NCBI GenBank assembly: GCA_031281385.1
Contig: JAITFL010000160.1
Coordinates: 1 to 8,854, forward strand
Direction of reading: 5' to 3'
Source: Holophagales bacterium
Lineage (GTDB): Bacteria > Acidobacteriota > Holophagae > Holophagales > Holophagaceae
DNA length: 8,854 nucleotides
Below, piece by piece: positions 1 to 5,317 of the stretch (positions are counted from its first letter, which is position 1; each line of letters opens with the position of its first letter). Below the pieces are notes generated by a model. The model saw nothing but the letters and a program-made list of their open reading frames with translations, searched no databases and had not been told where the DNA came from. A program made the translations under genes and the position numbers.

Positions 1-26
1 CGAAATATTAGTGGACGGTGACGTCC

Positions 27-1247
27 ATGATTAAGAAAGTCAATATTGCAGACCTCAGGCCCGGAATGTACCTCCATGACGTAAACGTCCCATGGCTGGA
101 AAGCGGATTTCTGTTGGGCCGGTTCATGCTCCAGCGCGAAGACCAGATTGAAAAATTGGCGAGCGCAAACATTTTGGAAGTACTCATAGACACCGAAAAG
201 GGCTTGGACGCTATAAATGCACCGACAGAGGAAGAGGCAGAAGCGGCCCTGATGGAAGAAATTATTGGGTCGTTTTCAGCGGAGAGCGATGAGTACGTTG
301 CCGCCCAGCAACGGCTGCGGTGGGCAGAGTCAAAGCGGGTTTACAAAGAGGCCATCAAAATAGTCACCAGCATCTTTAATGACGCACGACTCGGCTACCG
401 CACCGGGTTTCAGCACGCATTCCCCGTCGTGGCAAGTATCGCAGAGGGAGTCATGCTGGACGAAGGCGCCTTGGTCAGCCTGTGCAGGCTAAAAAACCGG
501 GACGCCTACACGTTCCAGCACTCTGTAAGTGTTTCCGCGCTCTTGGTAACGCTTTGCAGTGCCATCGGAGGTTATTCCAAAGACGACCTCATTCAAATCG
601 GCCTTGGGGGGCTGTTCCACGACATTGGGAAAATGATGACCCCAGACCATATTCTGTACAAGCCCGGACGGCTGACAGAGCCTGAACACGAAATAATGAG
701 GGCCCACGTCAACGAGGGCATAGACTACCTTCGCAGCGAACATGGCCTACGCGATTTGGCATTGTGCGCGGTGGCGGAACACCACGAAAGGTATGACGGC
801 AGCGGCTACCCCAAGGGGCTGTCTAAGGGGCGGATATCAAAAATCGGCCAGATGGCCTCGATCATTGACGTCTATGACGCGATCACATCAAACAGGGTGT
901 ACCACGGCGCAATAGAACCCACCGCCGCCATCAGGCTGATATACGAATGGGCCGGAAGGCACTTTGATGGGGCCTTTGTGCGCAGCTTTATCAGGGCGAT
1001 TGGCATTTACCCTGTGGGGTCATTGGTCCGCCTGCAAAGCGGGAGGCTGGCCATAGTGCTTCGCCAGGGCGAGAGGAGCCTGCTTCAGCCATTCGTAAGG
1101 ATCATCTATGACGCCGTTAAGGGCCAGCGCGTCCCTGTCCAAGATGTTGATCTGGCTTCGCCGGGCTGCATGGATCAAATAGTTGGCTTTGAGACGCCCG
1201 GCATCTGGGACATAGATCCCATAAGGTTCATCGCGAAAGACACTTGA
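27..1247 (+). CDS. HD-GYP domain protein with DUF3391-type N-terminus (copy 1), probable cyclic-di-GMP phosphodiesterase
   Basis: 406 residues. HD-GYP enzymes hydrolyse the second messenger cyclic di-GMP, usually to GMP, at a two- or three-metal site in the cytosol. The N-terminus (about residues 1-130) has the DUF3391 signature: IKKV, then DLRPGMYLHD, then VPWLE. The HD-GYP domain covers about 140-310 and its motifs are all present: QHS with His165, HDIGK at 198-202, His227 in AHVNEG, HHERYDGSGYPKG starting at His252, and DVYDAITS from Asp281. The C-terminal ~90 residues, including IYPVGSLV, are typical of this subfamily. No GGDEF, PAS, receiver or membrane segment is visible. I chose ATG 27 because it aligns exactly with the start of the downstream paralogue; an in-frame GTG at 18 would add three residues. 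No clear Shine-Dalgarno precedes either start. Family assignment is firm; catalytic activity is inferred from intact motifs. Confidence 0.93.
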   Translation: MIKKVNIADLRPGMYLHDVNVPWLESGFLLGRFMLQREDQIEKLASANILEVLIDTEKGLDAINAPTEEEAEAALMEEIIGSFSAESDEYVAAQQRLRWAESKRVYKEAIKIVTSIFNDARLGYRTGFQHAFPVVASIAEGVMLDEGALVSLCRLKNRDAYTFQHSVSVSALLVTLCSAIGGYSKDDLIQIGLGGLFHDIGKMMTPDHILYKPGRLTEPEHEIMRAHVNEGIDYLRSEHGLRDLALCAVAEHHERYDGSGYPKGLSKGRISKIGQMASIIDVYDAITSNRVYHGAIEPTAAIRLIYEWAGRHFDGAFVRSFIRAIGIYPVGSLVRLQSGRLAIVLRQGERSLLQPFVRIIYDAVKGQRVPVQDVDLASPGCMDQIVGFETPGIWDIDPIRFIAKDT

Positions 1248-1270
1248 ACCAATTGCAAAAAGTCGAGCCA

Positions 1271-1294
1271 CTTGCAAAACGTCAGTTTTGCAAG
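1271..1294. repeat. Perfect 10-bp inverted repeat, 4-nt loop, after HD-GYP copy 1
   Basis: The arms 1271-1280 (CTTGCAAAAC) and 1285-1294 (GTTTTGCAAG) pair perfectly around GTCA. The unit starts 24 bp after the stop codon of HD-GYP copy 1. It is AT-rich and no T-run follows, so it is a poor intrinsic terminator; it could block 3' exonucleases or bind a protein. An imperfect direct repeat of its left half lies just before it (TTGCAAAAAGTC at 1253-1264 against TTGCAAAACGTC at 1272-1283, 11 of 12 identical). Confidence 0.7.
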
Positions 1295-1420
1295 TCACCG
1301 GATGTGTAGGCTGCGCCCGACCGGAGCAGGCTCTGGCGTGAAACACTGAAAACAAGCAAGTTACAAAACCCAGCCAGAGCCAGCGGAAGGTCGGGAGCAG
1401 ACGTACCGCTGGGTTTTGCA
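1273..1420 (+). other. Candidate structured RNA element with nested and competing helices between the HD-GYP genes
   Basis: Reading the + strand as RNA, a nested set of exact helices is possible: 1273-1280 with 1413-1420 (8 bp), 1316-1322 with 1389-1395 (CCCGACC/GGTCGGG, 7 bp) and 1330-1337 with 1373-1380 (GCTCTGGC/GCCAGAGC, 8 bp). Three alternatives compete. The left strand 1271-1280 can fold locally with 1285-1294. The segment 1364-1374 pairs perfectly with 1408-1418 (11 bp), which would cross the 1330-1380 stem as a pseudoknot. The segment 1380-1386 also pairs with 1406-1412. The pairings are seen in the sequence; that they form an RNA is inference. It does not match the c-di-GMP riboswitch consensus as I remember it, and the best promoter for the next gene lies downstream. 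It could therefore be a 3' UTR of copy 1, a separate small RNA, or a DNA repeat element. Confidence 0.4.
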
Positions 1421-1439
1421 TGAAACTCAGTCCACTTGG

Positions 1440-1469
1440 TTGCAATTCACTGAAAATTAATGATATTAT
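1440..1469 (+). promoter_or_regulatory. Probable sigma-70 promoter for HD-GYP copy 2 (extended -10)
   Basis: A -35-like TTGCAA (1440-1445) is separated by 18 bp from TATTAT (1464-1469). A TG one base upstream of the hexamer (1461-1462) makes an extended -10. Transcription would start near 1476, giving a leader of about 33 nt. That leader has no evident Shine-Dalgarno and a small TTGGC/GCCAG stem with a T5 loop (1481-1495). Its presence suggests copy 2 can be transcribed independently of copy 1. Confidence 0.5.
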
Positions 1470-1508
1470 TTCTAGGCGATTTGGCTTTTTGCCAGTCCGT
1501 TTGAACTT

Positions 1509-2750
1509 ATGATCAAAAAAGTAAAATCGGCCGACCTGAAAGTCGGAATGTTCGTCCACGACATAAACGTGCCGTGGCTAGAGCATAGCTTTGCCCGCAA
1601 CCGGTTCTTGATCCAGAATGAAAAACAGATAGAAAAAATCCTTGCCATCAACAAACTTGACGTGCTCATTGACACATCGAGGGGGGCCGACGCGACCAAT
1701 GCGCCGACGCTGCAAGAGTCAGAAATAGCATTGATGGGAAAGCTGTTGGACATTGCATCCGAACCCGCCGAAGAACTGCCCGCCCATCTCGGGGAGCAGC
1801 CAACCCATCACATGGATTTGCTATGGCAAGAGTCCAGCCATGTCCGCGAAGAGGCCATAGAGGTCGTTGGCAACATCTTGGCCGATGCGCGAATTGGCAA
1901 GCAGGTTGATGCCAAGCAAGCGGGGGCAGTGGTTTCTAGTATCACGGACTCGGTGTTGAGCAACGATGGAACCTTGGTGAGCCTTTGCAGGCTCAAACAG
2001 CGGGACAAATACACCTTCCAGCACTCGGTTAGCATTTCTGCGCTATTGGTGACATTCTGCCATGCAATGGGGGGATTCAGCAAAGACGATCTGCACGACA
2101 TAGGGCTTGGCGGATTGTTCCACGACATCGGCAAAATGAAAATCCCAGATGAAATCCTGAACAAGCCTGGGAGCCTCACCGACCATGAATACTCAATCAT
2201 GATGACGCATGTCCTAGAGGGGGTAAGCTATCTTGGGGAAAGCCACATCTTAAGCCAACCTGTGATGAAGATAGTGTCGGAGCACCATGAAAGGTTCGAT
2301 GGAACGGGGTACCCAAAGGGCATCGCCAGGAACGCTATTTCGCTGCTCGGCCAAATGGCTTCCATTGTGGATGTGTATGACGCCATAACATCTGCCAGGG
2401 TGTACCACAGCGCCATCGAGCCTGTGACGGCGCTCCAGCGCATTTATGAATGGGGCGGCAAGCACTTTGACGAAACACTTGTCCACAGTTTCATAAAGGG
2501 CGTCGGGATATACCCCGTAGGGTCACTGGTACACATGGACAGCGGCCGATTGGCCATCGTTGTCCGCCAAGGCACGGAGAGCTTGCTTAAACCCATAGTC
2601 AGGGTGGTGTTCGACACAAAGGCGATGCAAAAACTTTCGCCCAAGGACATCAACTTGGCGGCGCCTAGCTGCCAAGACCATATTTCTGGATACGAAATCC
2701 CCGAAAACTGGGGCATAGACCCATTTTTCTACCTTGGGCATGCGGTGTGA
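1509..2750 (+). CDS. HD-GYP domain protein with DUF3391-type N-terminus (copy 2), probable cyclic-di-GMP phosphodiesterase
   Basis: 413 residues, a close paralogue of the upstream gene along its whole length. The start MIKKVKSADL and the VPWLE motif align residue for residue with copy 1. The catalytic set is complete: His172 in QHSVS, HDIGK at 205-209, His234 in THVLEG, HHERFDGTGYPKG starting at His259, and DVYDAITS. The copies differ most in the linker between the two domains (about residues 80-135), where copy 2 is a few residues longer, and at the extreme C-terminus. The catalytic core is much more conserved than the linker, which argues for two working enzymes with different inputs rather than a decaying duplicate. 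ATG 1509 is supported by the paralogue, though no Shine-Dalgarno is visible. The stop is 22 bp from that of the convergent PLP enzyme gene, with no terminator between them. No sensory domain other than DUF3391 is seen. Confidence 0.93.
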   Translation: MIKKVKSADLKVGMFVHDINVPWLEHSFARNRFLIQNEKQIEKILAINKLDVLIDTSRGADATNAPTLQESEIALMGKLLDIASEPAEELPAHLGEQPTHHMDLLWQESSHVREEAIEVVGNILADARIGKQVDAKQAGAVVSSITDSVLSNDGTLVSLCRLKQRDKYTFQHSVSISALLVTFCHAMGGFSKDDLHDIGLGGLFHDIGKMKIPDEILNKPGSLTDHEYSIMMTHVLEGVSYLGESHILSQPVMKIVSEHHERFDGTGYPKGIARNAISLLGQMASIVDVYDAITSARVYHSAIEPVTALQRIYEWGGKHFDETLVHSFIKGVGIYPVGSLVHMDSGRLAIVVRQGTESLLKPIVRVVFDTKAMQKLSPKDINLAAPSCQDHISGYEIPENWGIDPFFYLGHAV

Positions 2751-2772
2751 CCTTACCGATCCAAAGTTAACA

Positions 2773-3753
2773 TCACATAAATCCCTTTTCTCTCATCCAA
2801 TCATCGTTGTAGATGGTGCTCAGGTACCTGCTTGCGCTGTCCGGGAATAGGGTAACCACTGTGGAGCCGGGCGGCAGGCCCTTGGCGATTTGCAGTGTGG
2901 CGAAAATGGCGGCTCCGCTCGAACCCCCAGCCAAAAGGCCTTCCCGCTTTGCAAGCTCCCTAGCGGCCAAAAATGCGATGCGGTCTGCTACTTGCACCAT
3001 GTCATCTATTACAGAAAAATCCGCAGTCCCTATCAAAAATTCGTCTCCAAGGCCCTCTAGCAAATATGGGCTTGGCTCGCCGACTTTTCCCGTTCTAAAG
3101 TATTCCGTAAAAATAGACCCCTCAACGTCAACGCCGACAATCTTGATGTTTGGGTTTTTCTCTTTCAGGAAACGCCCAACGCCGGCGATGGTCCCTCCGG
3201 TACCCATCCCCGCAACAAAAGCATCTATATGGCCCTCCATCTGCTCCCATATCTCTGGGCCTGTGAATCTGTAATGTGCCTCATTGTTTTCCCTGTTGTT
3301 GTGCTGGTCGGGGAAATAGCAGTTCGGCAGTTCCTTTGCAAGTCGCGGCGTGATGTTGTTGTAGCTGTCGGGGTGGCTGGGAGGCAGGCTTGCGTCAACC
3401 CTGTGAACGTCCACGCCCAATATTTTCAGTTGGTCTAATTTTTCTTTGCTGGTGCGGTCCCTCACGACGGCCTTTAGTCCGTATCCCTTTTGGATGGCCA
3501 TCAGTGCAAGCCCCATAGCGGTGTTGCCGCTGGAGTTTTCAATTATCAGGCCACCGGGCCTTAATCTCCCATCTTTTTCTGCCTGCTCGACCAGATACTT
3601 GGCTATGCGGTCTTTGCTGCTGCCCATCGGGTTCAGGAAGTCCAGCTTGGCATAGACGTTTGCGCCAATGCCTTCTGCTATCTTGTTCAGCCTGACCATC
3701 GGCGTCTGGCCGATCGCGTCCATTATGCTTTCAAATCTGCGTGGGTGCGCCAT
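2773..3753 (-). CDS. PLP-dependent cystathionine beta-synthase / cysteine synthase family enzyme
   Basis: 326 residues, fold type II PLP enzyme. Expected chemistry is beta-replacement on serine or O-acetylserine, with homocysteine or sulfide as nucleophile. The Schiff-base lysine is Lys47 in GSSKDR. The asparagine loop is SSGNT (74-78), the phosphate-binding loop GTGGT (184-188), and GGSSGA at 276-281 and PDSASRYLS (304-312) close the cofactor site. The stretch ASLPPSHPDSY, the EGLG at 233-236 and the end DDWMREKGF resemble the catalytic core of cystathionine beta-synthase more than CysK. There is no C-terminal CBS-domain pair, so it would lack S-adenosylmethionine control. Ser46 before the lysine (often Val) and SSGNTAMG (often TSGNTGIG) are slightly unusual; another nucleophile or donor is possible. 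The start is supported by GGAG seven bases upstream. It is divergent from fabZ across the hairpin-rich region and appears monocistronic. The exact substrate cannot be read from sequence. Confidence 0.85.
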   Translation of the reverse strand: MAHPRRFESIMDAIGQTPMVRLNKIAEGIGANVYAKLDFLNPMGSSKDRIAKYLVEQAEKDGRLRPGGLIIENSSGNTAMGLALMAIQKGYGLKAVVRDRTSKEKLDQLKILGVDVHRVDASLPPSHPDSYNNITPRLAKELPNCYFPDQHNNRENNEAHYRFTGPEIWEQMEGHIDAFVAGMGTGGTIAGVGRFLKEKNPNIKIVGVDVEGSIFTEYFRTGKVGEPSPYLLEGLGDEFLIGTADFSVIDDMVQVADRIAFLAARELAKREGLLAGGSSGAAIFATLQIAKGLPPGSTVVTLFPDSASRYLSTIYNDDWMREKGFM

Positions 3754-3771
3754 GCACGTTCTCCATACTTA

Positions 3772-3800
3772 TTAAGATTAACAGGGGCTTTTGATTTCAA
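3772..3800 (-). promoter_or_regulatory. Weak promoter candidate for the PLP enzyme gene
   Basis: On the minus strand TTGAAA (+ strand 3795-3800) is followed after 17 bp by TCTTAA (3772-3777). The -35 is good and the -10 poor (3 of 6). It sits about 20 bp upstream of the start codon, between the start and the first large hairpin. Position and spacing are reasonable but the match is marginal. Confidence 0.25.
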
Positions 3801-3802
3801 TT

Positions 3803-3838
3803 CTAATTCAAAATTGCGTCCGTGCAATTTTGAATTAG
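3803..3838. repeat. Perfect 15-bp inverted repeat with 6-nt loop
   Basis: The arms 3803-3817 (CTAATTCAAAATTGC) and 3824-3838 are exact reverse complements around GTCCGT. It lies at the end of the cascade nearest the PLP enzyme gene, about 50 bp upstream of that start codon. It is AT-rich and lacks a terminator T-tract, and could form a cruciform or bind a dimeric regulator. Confidence 0.8.
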
Positions 3839-3891
3839 TCGGCTGCGGCGAGGCAAGCTCGCCTGGCCTCACGAAATGCTACGCACTTCGG

Positions 3892-3910
3892 GCGCGACAT
3901 CCTGTCGCGC
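3892..3910. repeat. GC-rich 8-bp perfect hairpin, TCC loop
   Basis: GCGCGACA (3892-3899) and TGTCGCGC (3903-3910) pair around TCC. It directly abuts the next hairpin, which starts at 3911, and follows a 6-of-7-pair hairpin ending at 3890. It is the most stable short stem of the cascade and the one most like a repetitive extragenic palindrome. Confidence 0.75.
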
Positions 3911-3959
3911 ATTCCAAGTTCTAAATATAATCATGGCTGATTCTATTTAGAATTGGAAT
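3911..3959. repeat. Long imperfect palindrome (21 pairs) with TGGC loop
   Basis: Arms 3911-3917/3953-3959, 3919-3927/3944-3952 and 3929-3933/3938-3942 stack into one long hairpin. The only interruptions are a bulged G3918 and a T3928/C3943 mismatch, and the loop is TGGC (3934-3937). A perfect TATAAT (3926-3931) lies inside the left arm and is a possible -10 for fabZ, but no convincing -35 stands 16-18 bp upstream of it. Confidence 0.75.
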
Positions 3960-3962
3960 GAC

Positions 3963-4012
3963 AAATTGGCGATTTGCCGCCGCCAATTTTTGCAGGGCCA
4001 CAAGCGGCAAAT
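3963..4012 (+). promoter_or_regulatory. Two mutually exclusive hairpins upstream of fabZ
   Basis: Stem A pairs AAATTGGCG (3963-3971) with CGCCAATTT (3981-3989) and runs into a T5 tract (3987-3991). Its entire 9-nt loop, ATTTGCCGC (3972-3980), is an exact reverse complement of GCGGCAAAT (4004-4012), making stem B. The two can form only in alternation, or partly together as a pseudoknot. The element ends 34 bp before the fabZ start and would lie in its leader if transcription starts upstream. Pairings are observed; a regulatory switch is inferred. Confidence 0.45.
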
Positions 4013-4046
4013 ATTGTGCGAAAATGGATTTTTGGGAGAACCATTA

Positions 4047-4523
4047 ATGACCGAGAACGAGGCACCGCAGTCAAAAGTGATTGACATCCAAGGCATCCAA
4101 AAACTATTGCCCCACCGCTACCCCATTCTGCTGGTGGACAGAATTCTGGATTACGAAAGGGGCCAGTGGATCAAGGGCATCAAAAATATTTCGATGGGAG
4201 AGCAAGTGTTTCAAGGGCACTTCCCCAAACAGCCCGTGTTCCCCGGCGTGATGATAGTGGAGGCCATGGCCCAGACTGCCGGCTGCCTGGTGACGCTGGA
4301 CATCCCGAACCCAGAAGAAAAAGTCATGTATTTTATGAGCATAGATGGAGTCAAGTTTCGCAAGCCTGTTGTGCCGGGCGATCAGATGGTGATGGAGGTA
4401 AAAATCCTAACACTGCGAGGCAACATCGCCAAGATGAGAGGCGAGGCCTTCGTTGAAGGCACCAAGGTAGCCGAGGCCGAATTTATGAGCATGGTGGCAG
4501 ATGCAAAGGGGAAGGCCGAATGA
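4047..4523 (+). CDS. fabZ: 3-hydroxyacyl-[acyl-carrier-protein] dehydratase FabZ
   Basis: 158 residues, the usual FabZ length. It dehydrates 3-hydroxyacyl-ACP to trans-2-enoyl-ACP in the cytosolic fatty acid elongation cycle and competes with LpxA for 3-hydroxyacyl-ACP. LPHRYPILLVDR (21-32) is the family N-terminal signature. The hot-dog active site is GHFPKQPVFPGV (57-68) with catalytic His58, followed by EAMAQ with Glu72. The start is ATG 4047, preceded by GGGAG eight bases upstream. An in-frame TTG at 3966 would extend the protein back into the hairpin region and is unlikely. The gene ends in an ATGA overlap with lpxA, so the two are translationally coupled. The lpxD gene that usually precedes fabZ is absent; a long hairpin-rich region is there instead. 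Confidence 0.97.
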   Translation: MTENEAPQSKVIDIQGIQKLLPHRYPILLVDRILDYERGQWIKGIKNISMGEQVFQGHFPKQPVFPGVMIVEAMAQTAGCLVTLDIPNPEEKVMYFMSIDGVKFRKPVVPGDQMVMEVKILTLRGNIAKMRGEAFVEGTKVAEAEFMSMVADAKGKAE

Positions 4524-5305
4524 CAGCAAAAATACACCCTATGTCCGTTGTGAGCGCGGACGCTGAACTTGGGGATGACGTTGTCATCGGGCCTTTCTGC
4601 GTAGTAGAGGGTCCATCAAAGATAGGCAGCAGGACTGTGCTCCGCAGCCATGTTGTCGTAGGGCCAAACACCGAAATCGGCGAAGACAATGACATTTTCC
4701 CCCACGCCACGCTTGGGCTGCAATGCCAAGACATCAGCTACAAGGGCGAGCTTACGCGCCTTGTGGTTGGAGACCGAAACACCATCCGCGAATCAGCCAC
4801 GCTCCACAGAGGCACTGCAAAGGGCGGGGGCATCACAACGGTCGGCAGCGACAACTTCATAATGACGGGAGTTCACATCGCGCACGATTGTTCGGTGGGA
4901 GACCAAGTGATCATGGCGAATTGCGCATCCTTGGCCGGCCACGTCCATGTTGGCAGCTTCGCAAATATCAGCGCCTTTTCGGCGGTCCACCAATTCTGCC
5001 GCGTCGGCGACTACGCCTTCATGGGGGGCTTCACCACGGCCAATATGGACGTACTGCCCTACATGAAGACCGCCGGAACTCGCGAGGCCAAAAGCTATGG
5101 CGTAAACACAGTTGGGCTGAAGCGCAGGGGCTTTTCAGAGGAAACTATAGCGGCCATCCGCCAGGCCCACCGAATCCTATTCGGAATGGGACTTCTAAGA
5201 GCAGAAGCGCTGGAAAGGGCCGAGCGCGAACTGGGCTCCCACCCAGAAGTGGCATACTTGCTGGACTTCATCAGAACCTCAAAGCGCGGCGTGATAAGAG
5301 GCTAA
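4520..5305 (+). CDS. lpxA: UDP-N-acetylglucosamine O-acyltransferase LpxA
   Basis: 261 residues (E. coli LpxA has 262). It performs the first step of lipid A synthesis: transfer of a 3-hydroxyacyl chain from ACP to the 3-OH of UDP-GlcNAc, in the cytosol, as a trimer. Residues 1 to about 190 are left-handed beta-helix hexapeptide repeats, for example VVIGPF, TEIGED and VHVGSF. The catalytic His is His122 in AHDC, equivalent to E. coli His125; His141 and His157 match E. coli His144 and His160. GLKRRGFS (199-206) opens the C-terminal helical domain. By counting from HQF, Gly170 occupies the chain-length ruler position (E. coli Gly173), which suggests a long acyl chain of the C14 class rather than C10. 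It overlaps fabZ by 4 bp with a purine-rich ribosome site inside fabZ (AAGGGGAAGG). lpxB, its common downstream neighbour, is replaced by era. Confidence 0.97.
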   Translation: MTAKIHPMSVVSADAELGDDVVIGPFCVVEGPSKIGSRTVLRSHVVVGPNTEIGEDNDIFPHATLGLQCQDISYKGELTRLVVGDRNTIRESATLHRGTAKGGGITTVGSDNFIMTGVHIAHDCSVGDQVIMANCASLAGHVHVGSFANISAFSAVHQFCRVGDYAFMGGFTTANMDVLPYMKTAGTREAKSYGVNTVGLKRRGFSEETIAAIRQAHRILFGMGLLRAEALERAERELGSHPEVAYLLDFIRTSKRGVIRG

Positions 5306-5317
5306 GCGGATCACTGG

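Larger units (their letters stand above)
3803..3989. repeat. Cascade of six adjacent palindromes in the divergent intergenic region
   Basis: Six hairpins follow one another with gaps of 0-8 bp: 3803-3838 (15 bp perfect), 3847-3863 (6 bp), 3872-3890 (6 of 7 pairs), 3892-3910 (8 bp perfect, loop TCC), 3911-3959 (21 pairs, one bulge, one mismatch) and 3963-3989 (9 bp perfect). About 130 of these 187 bases lie in paired arms. The arms are all different, so this is not a tandem repeat. No ORF fits the region. It separates the divergent PLP enzyme and fabZ genes, where terminators are not expected. The pairing is directly visible; its role is unknown. Confidence 0.8.

Noticed and set aside
1271..1294. 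Intrinsic terminator of HD-GYP copy 1
   Set aside because: The stem is AT-rich and is not followed by a T-run on either strand.
1271..1420. Cyclic-di-GMP riboswitch (class I or II) before HD-GYP copy 2
   Set aside because: The conserved core words I know for those classes are absent, and the likely promoter for copy 2 lies downstream of the element.
1020..1559. 179-codon minus-strand open frame spanning the end of HD-GYP copy 1 and the intergenic element
   Set aside because: Most of it is antisense to the HD-GYP C-terminus, it has no ribosome site, and the rest crosses inverted repeats.
3926..3931. Perfect TATAAT as the fabZ promoter
   Set aside because: It sits inside a long palindrome arm and no acceptable -35 or extended TG is present, so I did not list it as a promoter.
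3803..3989. Integron attC sites or CRISPR repeats
   Set aside because: Arms are all different, there is no repeated unit with spacers, and no attC core sites or integrase are seen.
3966..4046. Longer FabZ from a TTG at 3966
   Set aside because: The extension lies within hairpin arms, is not FabZ-like, and the ATG at 4047 has a GGGAG ribosome site.
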